This document shows, one piece after another, positions 10,827 to 22,479 of a stretch of DNA of 64,000 nt; positions within the stretch are counted from its first letter, which is position 1; each line of letters starts with the position of its first letter. Source of the stretch: Prunus persica. Its lineage: Eukaryota > Streptophyta > Magnoliopsida > Rosales > Rosaceae. Below the pieces are notes generated by a model that worked only from the letters and a program-made list of their open reading frames with translations, was not told the origin of the DNA and made no database searches. The position numbers and the translations under genes were made by a program. The stretch lies in contig NC_034012.1 in assembly GCF_000346465.2 (NCBI RefSeq), positions 303,246 to 367,245 on the forward strand, read 5' to 3'.

Positions 10827-11285
10827 ATGGGAAACTGCTTACATGTTCTGTGCCATCCCCCTCGAGAGAAGATTAAAGTAGTAATCTTTAAGGGTGGAGT
10901 ACTAGAATTCAAAGCCTCGACACCGATCGAAGAAATCACATCTGGCCCTTACATTGGCTATAAGCTGGTACACCACGTCCGGCCGTATACGCCATTGCCA
11001 CCCAACACCAAGCTAGAACAAGGGGAAGTTTACCATCTTGTGCCAAACCTTGCAAGTCTTGGTAAGCCCTTGGTTCCTTCAAAAATAGTTCACCAAGAAA
11101 GCTGCAAGAGACAGAAGATTAAGATTGTGGTGACTAGGGAACAGTTGGAGTTGTTGTTGAAGAGCGCAAACAAGTTCCGGTCGCCTAAAGAAATTGGTGT
11201 TCAATTGTCAGGGAGGTCTGGGTTAGAAGGGTCTCCAAAATGGCGGCCTTCTTTGGCCATCATTCCGGAGGTGCACAGTTTTTGA
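10827..11285 (+). CDS. PADRE (DUF4228) domain protein
   Basis: A 152-residue intronless protein. I chose the ATG at 10827 and not the upstream in-frame ATG at 10722 because it gives the N-terminus MGNC, typical of this family and a candidate N-myristoylation/palmitoylation signal. The PADRE/DUF4228 core follows: a β-rich segment with 'VVIFKGGVLEF' at about residues 17-27, and 'LEQGEVYHLVP' at about 62-72. A basic, probably disordered C-terminus follows. Members are induced by pathogens and abiotic stress; the molecular function is not established. Confidence 0.88.
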   Translation: MGNCLHVLCHPPREKIKVVIFKGGVLEFKASTPIEEITSGPYIGYKLVHHVRPYTPLPPNTKLEQGEVYHLVPNLASLGKPLVPSKIVHQESCKRQKIKIVVTREQLELLLKSANKFRSPKEIGVQLSGRSGLEGSPKWRPSLAIIPEVHSF

Positions 11286-11982
11286 ATGGCAGGATTTTTG
11301 GTTTTTATATATCTTCCCTTTACCGCCATGGTAATTGTACATTTCAAAGGATATTTAGAGTAGATGTTCTAGGTAACCAGAAGAGGGTATTCATGTTTTA
11401 GTATTAATCCTTGTTTTGGTTCCAATTAGTTCCTCATGCAGAAGGTGATTATATCACAATGTGAAGAACTGCTTTCAAGACTACATGTTGTTGCTAATGT
11501 GCCATCGTACTGCATTCTTTCTTGTATGATGTGTTGGGATTGGAAAAACCCATTCCTCAATATATGATTCCCATCTTGTTAAAATGCATTCTTCACTTTC
11601 ATTTCCAATTCATTTGTTTGATGCCATTCCCAAAACTAGTATGCAGTAAGTACTATTGATTCATAATGACAAACCGTAAAATGTATTGGATTTCATTTAT
11701 GTAGGTTTCAAGCACAGGGAAACACAAATAATCACCAACCTAAAAAATGTACAAACTCGGCTCCCCTTTTGCATGCAGAACCTTTATTTCAATCAGCTAT
11801 CTCACTGGTGAAACTGTGCTTTCTATATTTACATATTAAAAAATCACACTGATAAAGAATAAATCTTCATATGATCTTCAGTTATCTCCAATGTTAGTTT
11901 TCAAGATGCTTTCATTGCCCTGCAGCAATTGCATAAGCCATCAAGTTATTGAGAATGTTCAGATGATCAGGGTTTTGAAAAA
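11286..11982. other. Intergenic between convergent PADRE and MAP70 genes
   Basis: AT-rich 3' flanks of two convergent genes. No coding region, RNA gene or clear repeat is seen. Confidence 0.45.
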
Positions 11983-14974
11983 TCATAATGCTAGAATGAA
12001 ATCTGAAAAAAGAAACAAAAAATGGAATTGAGGCTCTTCAAAATTTGTCACCCACCGTTTAGAGGAGTTTATATTTCTGTTCTTTTTGTTATCATCCATT
12101 TTGGCCGCTGCAGCTTCTTTATCTCTAGCCGCTGCTTCTCTCTTCATTTTCTTAGACTCTACTTCCATGGCTTTTGACAGTGCATCAACCTTTTTCATCA
12201 GCATCTGGAACACAGTCATATCATGCATTCAGTACATTAATGGGGGGATATAGAGGGGGTCAGGGCCGAACAGAGTATCTGTCAGTCTTACCTTTATTTC
12301 TTGATCTTTAGCATTCATATCACTCTCTTTGGCTTCACAATGCCTCCTTAGATTTAGGACCTCCTTCTGAAGTCTATCATAGAGAAATCCTGAGACCATA
12401 TCTTCATTGTCACAGCTGGTACTTATCTTGTTGGGCGAGTCCTCGTTGCCACCGGCTTGAGCTTCAATTTCTGTGGCAACCATTCTATCATCGTTCTTAT
12501 TAGTATCATTATTTGCCTTCATTTCTGTGTTCTCCTTTTCACCAATATCAACAACTTTACTTCGAGATGCCCATAAACTTTTTTTCAACATAAGTTCTCC
12601 AGAACCATATTTCTTTCTGAGGCTATTTGATCTTTTTAGCTGTCCAGCTGCATTGCCTGCTTCGTTGTCTGAATTTGGCTGTTGCACTGGAGAGCTTCTA
12701 GCAATGGTAGAAGCTCTTGGCTGTGACGTCGATCTCTTTCCTAATCCACCATTGCTTTTCAGAAATCCTAAGAAGTTACTAGATTTTTCTGCTTTTGGGG
12801 AAACACATAAATGAGGATTGAAGCTTGAAACATGCTTTAGCCCTTCTTCTAGTGTCTTCAGCCTCAACTTCAACTTTTCCTGATTGAAAAAAATTAGTTA
12901 AGAAGATTACTCAGTTGAATAAAAAGCAAAGGATTCGGATGGAGAGACAGGAAGATTGCAAGTATTATGTATTCACCTTGAGTTGTGCTTCAGCCTTAGC
13001 TGTTCTATCTGAAATAGCCAGCTTCTCTCTCAACCGTTGCATGTCTGCCTGCATATGCAAAAGAATAATGTCCATAAAAAGTTGCACATTCCATTTTCTC
13101 ATTCATATCCCTGGTAGTAGCATGAGTTGACAAGGAAAATCGTGTACCCTCATTGGCAGAAAGGGTGAAGGGTATGATTGGATTAGAAACATTGCGGATT
13201 ATAAAAAAAGGTTTATTTGGAATTTTCATTTTATTTCCTGGGCAAGAAATACCTGCATTAGTCTTCTCTCTTCCAGCCACTGTTTAACGGGCATAACTTT
13301 GTCATTTTCATCCTTCCACTCATTTGCAATCACAGTTGCTACCCGGTTTGCTGAAACTTTAACTCTTGCCAGCTCTCTTTCCAGACTTCTCTTCTCCTCC
13401 TGTGAAATTGGAGGAAACCATGGTTATGGTTAGTTCTCAAAGACCAAAATCGTCACAGCAGTAAATATGTTTTGTTCTTTTTCCTGCAAATCATCATATG
13501 TAACCATGAAACATACATGCAATTCTTCTATCTGTCGTTTGTAGTCACGGATAGCATTGGCTGCAGCCCCACCAGCTAAGATGGCCTCCTCAAGTTCCTG
13601 AATGGTTTGGCTAAGCTTTTCAACCTCTAAAACCTTCTGGCGGTTTGTTTTCTCTAGGATTCTGTTTTCCTCCTGCATATCATACGGTATATTAATTGGG
13701 TTGAATACTCATACTTGATTTTGTTCAACAAATGAAATAGGATCTGGTGCGGAAAGGCATGCCTGGCAGATCTCAATCTGTCTCTTCAATTCGACGTTGT
13801 GGTTTTGAACCTCTTCAACTATTAGAGCCCTTTCTAGTGCACTTCGGAGTATCCTTTCTGCTTCAAGAAGAGCAGACTCTTTTGACTTGGTGAGACGTTG
13901 CAAAGCCTTGTTATCCTCCTGAAGCGCTGCAATCTGAAAAAAGGCCATATGGGGAGTAAAATTCTTTCCAGAGTGTGCCATCAAATTAATTGAGGCCTCA
14001 TGCTCATATATATAATTCATTGGTTTTGTAGGTGGAAATTTGTTTACCTCATTCTTATGCATTTTGATTTCAGCCTCAAGAGGAGCGACGACAGACTCGA
14101 TAGAAGGAGATTCGTCATCCTTTCGATTTGCATGTACCCTTCTAACAGTTGCTTCTGCAGCGTATTGTGCAGCCAATGCATCTCTCTTGTCATCTGTTAG
14201 TTTCTTGATTTCAAGATTCTGCATTTTTTCGTATTTGGTTTTGGACATGAGCATCACAAAGTATCTTTTGATTAGTGACAGACAGAAGTTGATGAATATG
14301 ATATGACAGCCATATAACTAAGGATACCCAAAAATCTCAAAAACCAAACCAAACACACACCAACCTTATGCTCCAAAAGACTTTCAGTGACTCTGTGTTT
14401 CTCGTCCAATTTCTGTACTTCATTTATGAGCTGGAAAATGTAGTAACAAAATGAATATAAATAAATATTCAATCCACTACTCATGACATGAAGTTACAAG
14501 TCCATAAATAAGTTGTTCAGCACGTAGGTACCTCTTCTACAGCCTTATCCTTTAGAACTTCACAAGCTCTGAGAGCCTTGATCTCACCCTGAGCAATCCC
14601 TAATTCCCGACTCTTTTCTGCAACAATTGATTTTGAAAAAAACTACCATTATATCTTTGAAGATATCAAGGCTACTTGCTATGAGGAAGAAACAATCATA
14701 TACCTACTTGCTTCATGGTCATTTATTTAAAATAATAACAACAGAAAACAGAACAGCCAAAACACTGAATGGTCTTACTTAACCATAAAATCTTCAAAGA
14801 TAAGGAAAACTCTCAGGCCATGTCCTCATTATTATTACTGAGATAAGGAAAATACCATTACTTCTAATAAAACCAAATGCTCCTATATATTGAACTCAAC
14901 TCTGTAGCATTCAGCATCACGAAAACCAGTGAAAAATGCAGAAACGAAATTAACACTATCCGGAAAGAGGTGCA

Positions 14975-15033
<59 letters not shown>

Positions 15034-15149
15034 CCTGTGAGTAGGTTGTGCATACGGTTGAGCTCTAACACAACAGGGTCTGGATGGACAAGGGAGAGGT
15101 CCTCTCCCCCAACCCGTCCAACTCCAAGTTGTTCTTCATGACACACCAT
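11983..15149 (-). CDS. MAP70: Microtubule-associated protein 70 (MAP70 family)
   Basis: Ten exons on the minus strand: 15149-15035, 14617-14532, 14430-14365, 14218-14048, 13933-13763, 13672-13517, 13399-13253, 13048-12977, 12879-12292 and 12204-11983. They join in frame to 597 residues, the usual MAP70 length. Near the N-terminus is DPVVLELNR, then long heptad coiled coils (KLTDDKRDALAAQYAAEATV, EVEKLSQTIQELEEAI, AAANAIRDYKRQIEELH). A Ser/Lys-rich basic segment and a last coiled coil with DNKKNRNINSSKR follow. MAP70 proteins bind cortical microtubules and shape secondary wall deposition. The intron after exon 5 starts with GC (CAG|GCATGC) and ends AG. The C-terminal about 20 residues look unlike the family and could change if a further intron exists. 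Confidence 0.9.
14976..15031. repeat. (TG)n(AG)n compound microsatellite in MAP70 intron 1
   Basis: About 9 TG units followed by about 20 GA units, lying a few bases inside the first intron next to the donor site. Confidence 0.95.
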
Positions 15150-18100
15150 TCCCTCTGGTTTGTTTATGTTTTGGAACTTTGGAGATTAAAAGATAGAGAA
15201 AGAGCTATAATTTGAAAAGCTAAATTGGGATTCAATGGGAATTGGAATGTGGGGTTTTAATAAGGATTGGTGTGTGTGAGTTTTAAGGAATTGACCGTAA
15301 AGAGTGGGATGGATGATGAGAGATGGACTTCCCTTTCCTTGCTGTGGGTGTGTGTGAGTGTGTGAGTGTGTGAGTGTGTGAGTGTGATACAAATTTTGAG
15401 AAACCATAAATCTTAGGCCGGCCAAACCGGCTTCTTCAACTCCCCTTCTTCTTCCCTCCTAATTTTGACAGTAACGGTTACTTTGATTTTAAAACTATCT
15501 CCATAGTCTATCTTTTGCTCTAAAACTAAATTTAAGGGATTTCTTTGTTTCAAACGTCATTATGATTGATTTGATTTCCAAAGTTGTCAAAACAACATTA
15601 TCTCCTCAGGCAAGGCTCAAGTTGTCAAAATAAAATTATAAAGTCATTTTTTTCCAACTGTTGTGATTTCTGATTGATGGTGAGTGCAAATTCACATGGT
15701 CGTTTTTTTAATCCATTTGTTTTTCCTACTTCGTACCTAATCTATGATTATAATTACATTTTGGACCGTTTAAGGATTATTGTTTCTAGATAGATAATAT
15801 ATGTACCACAAAAGAGCCAAACGTTTCTCTTGTTTATTCTTTTGAAACATCAACAACGCCCAACACCAAGTCATTAACCACATAAATTAAATTAAATTAA
15901 ATTAAATTAAATTAGAGAAGGAAAAACAGAGGAAGTATTCTATCTATCTATCTATCTATCTATGTGATTAACTGGGATTTTGTTGTTGTTGTCGTCATAA
16001 AGCATCACCTATAATCTTGGTGACAGATGGCAGTTTCCATTGGATTGGTTGTGTGGACAGTGGAAGAAAGAATATAAATAATTTCTCCTTTGCAAATGAT
16101 AATAAGTAAGGAATATTATTATTAGCTAGGGTTGTCATGATCTGGATTCTGGATGCATATTATTATTGATGAAAGGAATTTGGAAAGGAAAGCTCTTGTT
16201 TTGGAGTAATTAAATTGCTTAAGCGCAAAAACTTGCTTAAACCTTGCCACTTTTCATTATCATTAGACAGACAGACGTCACATAGCTTAAGCTTAGGGTT
16301 CGGCTTAGGGTTAGGCTTAGGCTTAGGGAGAGAGAGAGAGACTCACTCAAATCAAATGAACAAGTTAACGCGTTGTTAATGAAAGTGAAAGGGACCAACT
16401 AAAGTGGCTTCAAAGAACAAACAAATTCTCATTCATATACAGAAAACAGAAACAGAAACAGAAACAGAAACAGAGAGAAAAATCACATCTTTGCTTAGAA
16501 GTATGATGGAATTTAATATGAGACTGAGACAGAGCCATATGGCAGGGCAAACTAAGTTGGATTGGAGCACTTTTTTTGGGTTTGGCCAGGCAACAAAGGG
16601 AAAACTCCATCTGTCCAGTCCACGAGGACCTCCACCAACACCAAATCCTAATACAACAAAATAACTCAGATATATATATATATATATATATAAATTATCT
16701 TATGTGAATCATTTTTCAATTGATTTCTTTCTAACTGAGAAGTGACTATGTTTAGCTTTCGAAAGTGATATGAACAAGTGCGATCAAGCTAAGCATTGAG
16801 GGGTTCTCTTTGTCGTGTCTTGTGTTCCTTTTTATTGGTTGGACTTTGGAGTAGGTAGATTAATATTCTCATAAGGGATTTAAACTTATTTTTATTTTCT
16901 TAATTAAATGTGGACTTGTGTTACTTTTTCTTTATGATTTTAGATAAGAATCAATACAGTTGTCATTTTTGTCCTTTATCGTGAATACAATATCATCAAG
17001 TGTGCCAAACAAAGCAATTCTGATCATATAAAATTGTTGGGTCGGGCTTGTGATTTTGCAGATCCAATTTCGGATTCACATATAAACAAAGCCCATATAA
17101 AATGTACACCCACCTCGTCTGACCCCAAATAAAGGGCAATGTTGTGCTGGCGATTCATGTGAATTACTTTTCATCCAATCTGCGCAGCAATTGTTTTGGA
17201 ATGAATTGGATTAAATCGACAGCTCACAAGTAGACCTGTCAATGCTCCAATTTTGACCAAAATTCTATCCGAATTAGATGTAATTAATAGAAGATGGATC
17301 TAGTTGTGGCGTAATCTGATAATACAATTATGTTCTCTCCCACTCAAAACCCACCACTCTCACACATTAAAGCAGCCGCATCCTTTTATTTTTGGTCAGC
17401 ATCTCTTGTTCCTGTTCTTCTTCTTCTCTCTTATTCTCTCATTTCTCTCTTTTTTTCGGTCGAATTCTCATTTCTCTCTCACCTCACTCAACTACAGAAT
17501 CCATATGCACTCACCCAAACGCAAACCCCATCCCCACCCCACCTAACCTACAGATTGACTGCTGCAATTTTGAGTTTTTCTGGCACACAAGACACCCTAC
17601 CAAACCAAATAGAAAATGATGCAAAAGAAATTAGTCCCTCTGATATTTTCTTGATGTTTATCAACACGTTCGTCTTGTAGGATGGATGAAAGCGTTGAGA
17701 ACATGAAGAATGATCAGAGATGAAATAGACCAATTTGGGTTCCTGGCCGTCATGGCATTATCATGTCCCCGTATGTAGTCACTTAAGTAAATCAGCTTTA
17801 TCATTAGATTTACTTGCTGTAGTTAATTTGTTTAGCCTGCCTGCCGGAGTTGATCGAGAGCCTTGATCTCCACCGTATTTGTTAAGTACCTCTTCTTATG
17901 TAGTTTAGCAAAGGAAATTTGAAAAGTCTTAACTATAAAATCCGCAGAACGGGCTATAATCATTATGTATTTCAAGCTTCAAGGTGCTATGTGGACTTCT
18001 TGTTTATGAATCCCTCTCTTTTCATACTTGTCATCTAAGTCACCAATGCTATTGACTGCAATACACAAGAATGAATACATAAAAGTCACCAATGTGTTTC

Positions 18101-18398
18101 ATTTTAAATTTCTTTCTTTTCTTAATAAACAAAAAGCAATCAACTTAGCCAACCTATCTGTTTATATAATCTTTTCATGAAACCCATAACCACAAAGGAG
18201 AAAAACAAAGATGCCATTCCTTTCCTTAGTAGTCATCATTCCATGCGAAAAGTAGCTACATACTTGAAAAGGGACAAAGTAACCGACCAAACAAAGAAAT
18301 GAACAAGGAATCTATCTATGTCAAAATAATGGTTTTGAGAGATACAACCATATGGTTCATATTTCTCAACAAGAACCTAAAGAAAGCAGATACAACCA

Positions 18399-18402
<4 letters not shown>
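15150..18402. other. Gene-poor stretch rich in simple repeats
   Basis: No supported gene in about 3.2 kb. Seen: GTGTGAGT repeats at 15345-15385, (AATTA)n at about 15883-15914, (TATC)n at about 15939-15962, a telomere-like TTAGGG/TTAGGC cluster at 16287-16330, (ACAGAA)n at 16444-16473 and (TA)n at 16671-16692. Open frames at 16404-16664 and 17304-17680 have simple composition and no family resemblance. A low-copy leader or non-coding RNA could be missed by eye. Confidence 0.4.

Positions 18403-18454
<52 letters not shown>
18403..18454. repeat. (CT)n microsatellite in a probable 5' leader
   Basis: About 26 CT units ending about 50 bases before the start codon of the small membrane protein. CT tracts in leaders are common in plants and can affect expression. 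Confidence 0.95.
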
Positions 18455-18457
<3 letters not shown>

Positions 18458-18502
18458 AGTTGAGAGTTGTGATTGTACGTCAGAAGAAAGCAAGCCATTG
18501 CC

Positions 18503-18775
18503 ATGGATGATATCTCACCACAGCTTTTCAAGTACAGATATCATTTTGGCATAGCGATCTTCGTTTCATTAATATTTTCCTTGCTTCTGTATGCAGCACC
18601 TCGGCTTCTCTCCATTTTAGGTTACTTTTGGCCTCTCTTTGCCTCCACAACTCTGTTCTTGGTGGCAGTAATCGCCTTTGGTGGTGTTTCTCAGCTGTCA
18701 ACAGAAACACACGGTGAAACACAAGGTCAAGGAATCATTGATTATGTTGCTGGCAAGCCAGACTACACAAACTAG
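18503..18775 (+). CDS. Small plant membrane protein, unknown function
   Basis: A 90-residue intronless protein starting MDDISPQLFKYRYHF. The ATG at 18503 has the good context gccATGGA. Two hydrophobic segments, about residues 14-32 (AIFVSLIFSLLLYAAP) and 38-58 (YFWPLFASTTLFLVAVIAF), predict two transmembrane helices. A short hydrophilic tail of about 30 residues follows. It resembles small uncharacterised plant transmembrane proteins that I recall but cannot name. No catalytic motif is present. Confidence 0.75.
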   Translation: MDDISPQLFKYRYHFGIAIFVSLIFSLLLYAAPRLLSILGYFWPLFASTTLFLVAVIAFGGVSQLSTETHGETQGQGIIDYVAGKPDYTN

Positions 18776-20111
18776 TTTCTAAGTTTAAATTTGTGATAAG
18801 CAGCCACAGACAGACTGTTCTAGTATCCATTGAGCAATGTGAATCCCTTGTGTATTCATACCAGTGCATGTATATAACAGTATATAGAATGTATAATTAA
18901 ATTTCAAAGGCAACTAAAATGTAAATTCAGGAAATAATACTTGCAAATTGCAAGGCAGTTGGGTTGTACTTTTATTTATTTTCTCTACTTTTGTTGAAAT
19001 ATGTGTATTAGGTTCACTTTGTCTATAACGAAACAAAAAATTAATGAAATGTTGTGCCATTTTTTAATTTTCCGTAAAATTACGAATTTGTCCTTCATCT
19101 AACGGAAATTTAGATGAAATCCTTAAGAATCTTACAGCAGGCCCTAAATTGGCTATTTTTAAAAAATATGTGGGTCCTTAATTTACTGAAAATTGATTGG
19201 GGGGTAAATTGACAATAGTGAAATAGTTCAGGGGCAAAACTGCATAAAACCCTATTTCTGAATTTTCAGACTTACGGATATAAATACTAGACATTGTGTT
19301 GTGTTGGAATTTAACAAATACTAGGCTCGAACTTACGGATGTCTGTGGTTCGGCTCATGAACATGATCTTTATGTTATACTGTAATGATTTTAGCTAAAT
19401 TTGTTCCGGTTTGTTTTCTAGTTTTTTGGCCGGTGTTTTTGCTCGGCTTTTTTTGTACTGTTCTCTATTCCTTGTAATAAATTGCAATTTCGACCAAAAA
19501 AAAAAACTCGAACTGAGACATGGATTTTCTTTACTTGTTTATATAATCTTTAATTTATTTTATTATATGTTTCTGTTAAACTGAGTCAAAGCTCAGCTTC
19601 TTCTACGAAATTAATTATATGGCAAGCTAGCGGGCATTGGCACCATTGGCATTCATCCTGTAGACCTCAATTGAGTCGGAATAGAATCTGAGCTGAAAAG
19701 TGTCATAAAATACTAATATTCGCAAGGCTCAATCGGTTCGGTTCCATCAAGTTATTCAAAATGTGCATGCTATTGAAAATAAGACGCATAAAAGAAGTGC
19801 CAGAGGATGAATTCATGTCAACAAAATAGGACCATATTTAAGGACCCATAAGATGAGATAATGTAGCATTTCTTAATTTATTCTTCTTTTTTAATTTTCT
19901 ATAGAATATATTTCTCATATTAAGGACAATACAAAACAACTAAGGCCATCCGGGGTTCTTAAAATGGCGAATAGAGTCCTAGGCTATAAAAGTATCTTCC
20001 CCCATGAGGGGCTGTATGTTTTTTTTTTGTGTTATTGTATGTTTACACAATGCAAGTTTTATTTATTTATTTTTGTTTCAATATTTAAACAAAAAAGAAT
20101 GGATGATATTA
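18776..20111. other. Intergenic, possible old repeat remnants
   Basis: AT-rich and without a supported gene. 19050-19260 contains phrases such as 'ggggcaaaactgcataaaac' that are typical of degenerate plant MITEs, but I could not define both ends. Confidence 0.35.
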
Positions 20112-20120
20112 TAAAAACAA

Positions 20121-21533
20121 GGGTTTTCAATGGTCTTTGAATTTTGACCCAATTCGTATTTTGGTCCCTTAATTTCCAAAATCGTTCTCATGGTCCTTCA
20201 ACTTTAGTTTCGTTAGCATAAATGGTCATGTCATCAGTTTTGTTAACTTTTTTTGTTAAATGCATGGGCACAATGGTATATNNNNNNNNNNNNNNNNNNN
20301 NNNNNNNNNNNNNNNNNNNNNNNNNNNNNNNNNNNNNNNNNNNNNNNNNNNNNNNNNNNNNNNNNNNNNNNNNNNNNNNNNNNNNNNNNNNNNNNNNNNN
20401 NNNNNNNNNNNNNNNNNNNNNNNNNNNNNNNNNNNNNNNNNNNNNNNNNNNNNNNNNNNNNNNNNNNNNNNNNNNNNNNNNNNNNNNNNNNNNNNNNNNN
20501 NNNNNNNNNNNNNNNNNNNNNNNNNNNNNNNNNNNNNNNNNNNNNNNNNNNNNNNNNNNNNNNNNNNNNNNNNNNNNNNNNNNNNNNNNNNNNNNNNNNN
20601 NNNNNNNNNNNNNNNNNNNNNNNNNNNNNNNNNNNNNNNNNNNNNNNNNNNNNNNNNNNNNNNNNNNNNNNNNNNNNNNNNNNNNNNNNNNNNNNNNNNN
20701 NNNNNNNNNNNNNNNNNNNNNNNNNNNNNNNNNNNNNNNNNNNNNNNNNNNNNNNNNNNNNNNNNNNNNNNNNNNNNNNNNNNNNNNNNNNNNNNNNNNN
20801 NNNNNNNNNNNNNNNNNNNNNNNNNNNNNNNNNNNNNNNNNNNNNNNNNNNNNNNNNNNNNNNNNNNNNNNNNNNNNNNNNNNNNNNNNNNNNNNNNNNN
20901 NNNNNNNNNNNNNNNNNNNNNNNNNNNNNNNNNNNNNNNNNNNNNNNNNNNNNNNNNNNNNNNNNNNNNNNNNNNNNNNNNNNNNNNNNNNNNNNNNNNN
21001 NNNNNNNNNNNNNNNNNNNNNNNNNNNNNNNNNNNNNNNNNNNNNNNNNNNNNNNNNNNNNNNNNNNNNNNNNNNNNNNNNNNNNNNNNNNNNNNNNNNN
21101 NNNNNNNNNNNNNNNNNNNNNNNNNNNNNNNNNNNNNNNNNAGGATAAGCCAGAGCTTATCCGCTTGATAACCTCCACCCGATATCGAGCCAATTAACCC
21201 ACCACCCCATTAACAACTGATGGAGCTCCCACAACCCCCACCCCGACCCAAACTATACCCACCTTTCCTGCGATGGCAAGGAGATGAAGAAGATTTTTTA
21301 GTTTTTATTTTTATTTTTATTTTTTGGGTGAAAGGGATATTCTTATGGTGGAAATTAAAAATATAAAAATACCATTGTGCTCATGCATTTAACAAAAAAA
21401 GTTAACAAAACTGATGGCATGACCATTTATGCTAACAAAACTAAAGTTGAAGGACCATGGGAACGATTTTGAAAATTGAGGGACCAAAATGCGAATTGGG
21501 TCAAAATATAGAAACCATTAGACCTAAAAACCC
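20121..21533. mobile_element. Mutator-type non-autonomous element with long TIRs
   Basis: Flanked by the exact 9-bp direct repeat taaaaacaa (20112-20120 and 21534-21542). The left 160 bases and right about 170 bases are inverted copies of each other, with a few substitutions and one small indel near the end. A 9-bp duplication with long terminal inverted repeats is the Mutator (MULE) signature. The interior is mostly a run of N, so it is unknown whether it carries a transposase or captured gene; the visible 150 bases after the gap show no domain. Confidence 0.9.
20282..21141. other. Assembly gap (860 N)
   Basis: An 860-base run of N lying wholly inside the Mutator-type element. Any open frame spanning it is an artefact. 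Confidence 0.99.
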
Positions 21534-21542
21534 TAAAAACAA

Positions 21543-21772
21543 CATGTTATTTCATAGACTAAATGACGAACCAACAAACAACCACATATTTGGATAGACA
21601 TAAATGACAAACCCACAACTACATATCTTGTAAGTTCAAGTACGTCATATTTTAGTAATTTTACGAGAGGAAACCAAAAATACCAACTAGATTTTTTATA
21701 TTTTATATTTTATAAAAGATGGTGAGAAAATAATAAGAGTCGTGTGTAAAAATAACAGACACTCCAAGACCA
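21543..21772. other. Short spacer between two Mutator-type elements
   Basis: About 230 bases of AT-rich DNA with no feature recognised. Confidence 0.4.
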
Positions 21773-21781
21773 AAAAAACAA

Positions 21782-22205
21782 GACTTATTTATGGATATGC
21801 CATTTGTGCTTTCAAAATAGTCTCAGATTACCACATGTTATTTAAAATGTCTCAATATATCACATATACTTTCAATAAGTGTCTCACATGCTATTCCGTC
21901 AGATTTCCCAAATCTGAAATCCCTAAATCAAATTCCTATTTTTCTTCCAAATCTGAAATTCCCTCAATCTAACATTCTTCTCCCAAATTCCCCATTTTCT
22001 CAACCTGACTAACCATTCTTTTCCCTTGTTAAGAGATTGAAAAGAAGTAGGGGCCACATAAGCTAACGAAACTTCTCTAAATCTGACGGAATAGCTAATG
22101 TGAGACACTTATTGAAAGTATAGGTGATATATTGAGATATTTCAAAGAACATTTGGTAATATGAGATTATTTTGAAAGTACAAGGGGCATGACCATAAAT
22201 AAGCC
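21782..22205. mobile_element. Mutator-type MITE, 424 bp
   Basis: The ends are inverted repeats of about 150 bases: gacttatttatgg on the left and ggcttatttatgg read from the right, continuing through 'caataagtgtctcacat' near 21883. The 9-bp direct repeat aaaaaacaa flanks it (21773-21781 and 22206-22214). That duplication is low in complexity, so the exact border could shift a base. No coding capacity. Confidence 0.8.
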
Positions 22206-22479
22206 AAAAAACAAACAAATAAATTAACTTCTTTGCAATTTTGGTGAACTCGTAGATAAAAATTCCAAAATAATATGGCAGCCCAAATTTCCAAACAATT
22301 AACAACCCCATAGGAAAGTTGAACATGAAAACCCAAAATAGTTTGGGCTGGGTACTCTGGAGGGCATGTGCCCTTGGGCCCATGAGTTATTGTGTTAGTG
22401 AAACGCCACGCTGGCAATCCGGGTGAATCAGTTCAGCCAATGGGGTTTCAGGGTTATTTGGCATGGATTGAGGTCAAAG

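Noticed and set aside
13709..13760. Extended MAP70 exon 5 ending at a GT donor
   Set aside because: It would add 16 residues foreign to the family and leave an intron shorter than 50 bases; the GC donor fits better.
17304..17680. Overlapping Ser/Leu-rich frames
   Set aside because: CT-rich sequence with three overlapping frames open; no family resemblance or splice context.
20222..21197. Long open frames across the N run on both strands
   Set aside because: They exist only because undetermined bases contain no stop codons; the region is an assembly gap inside a Mutator-type element.
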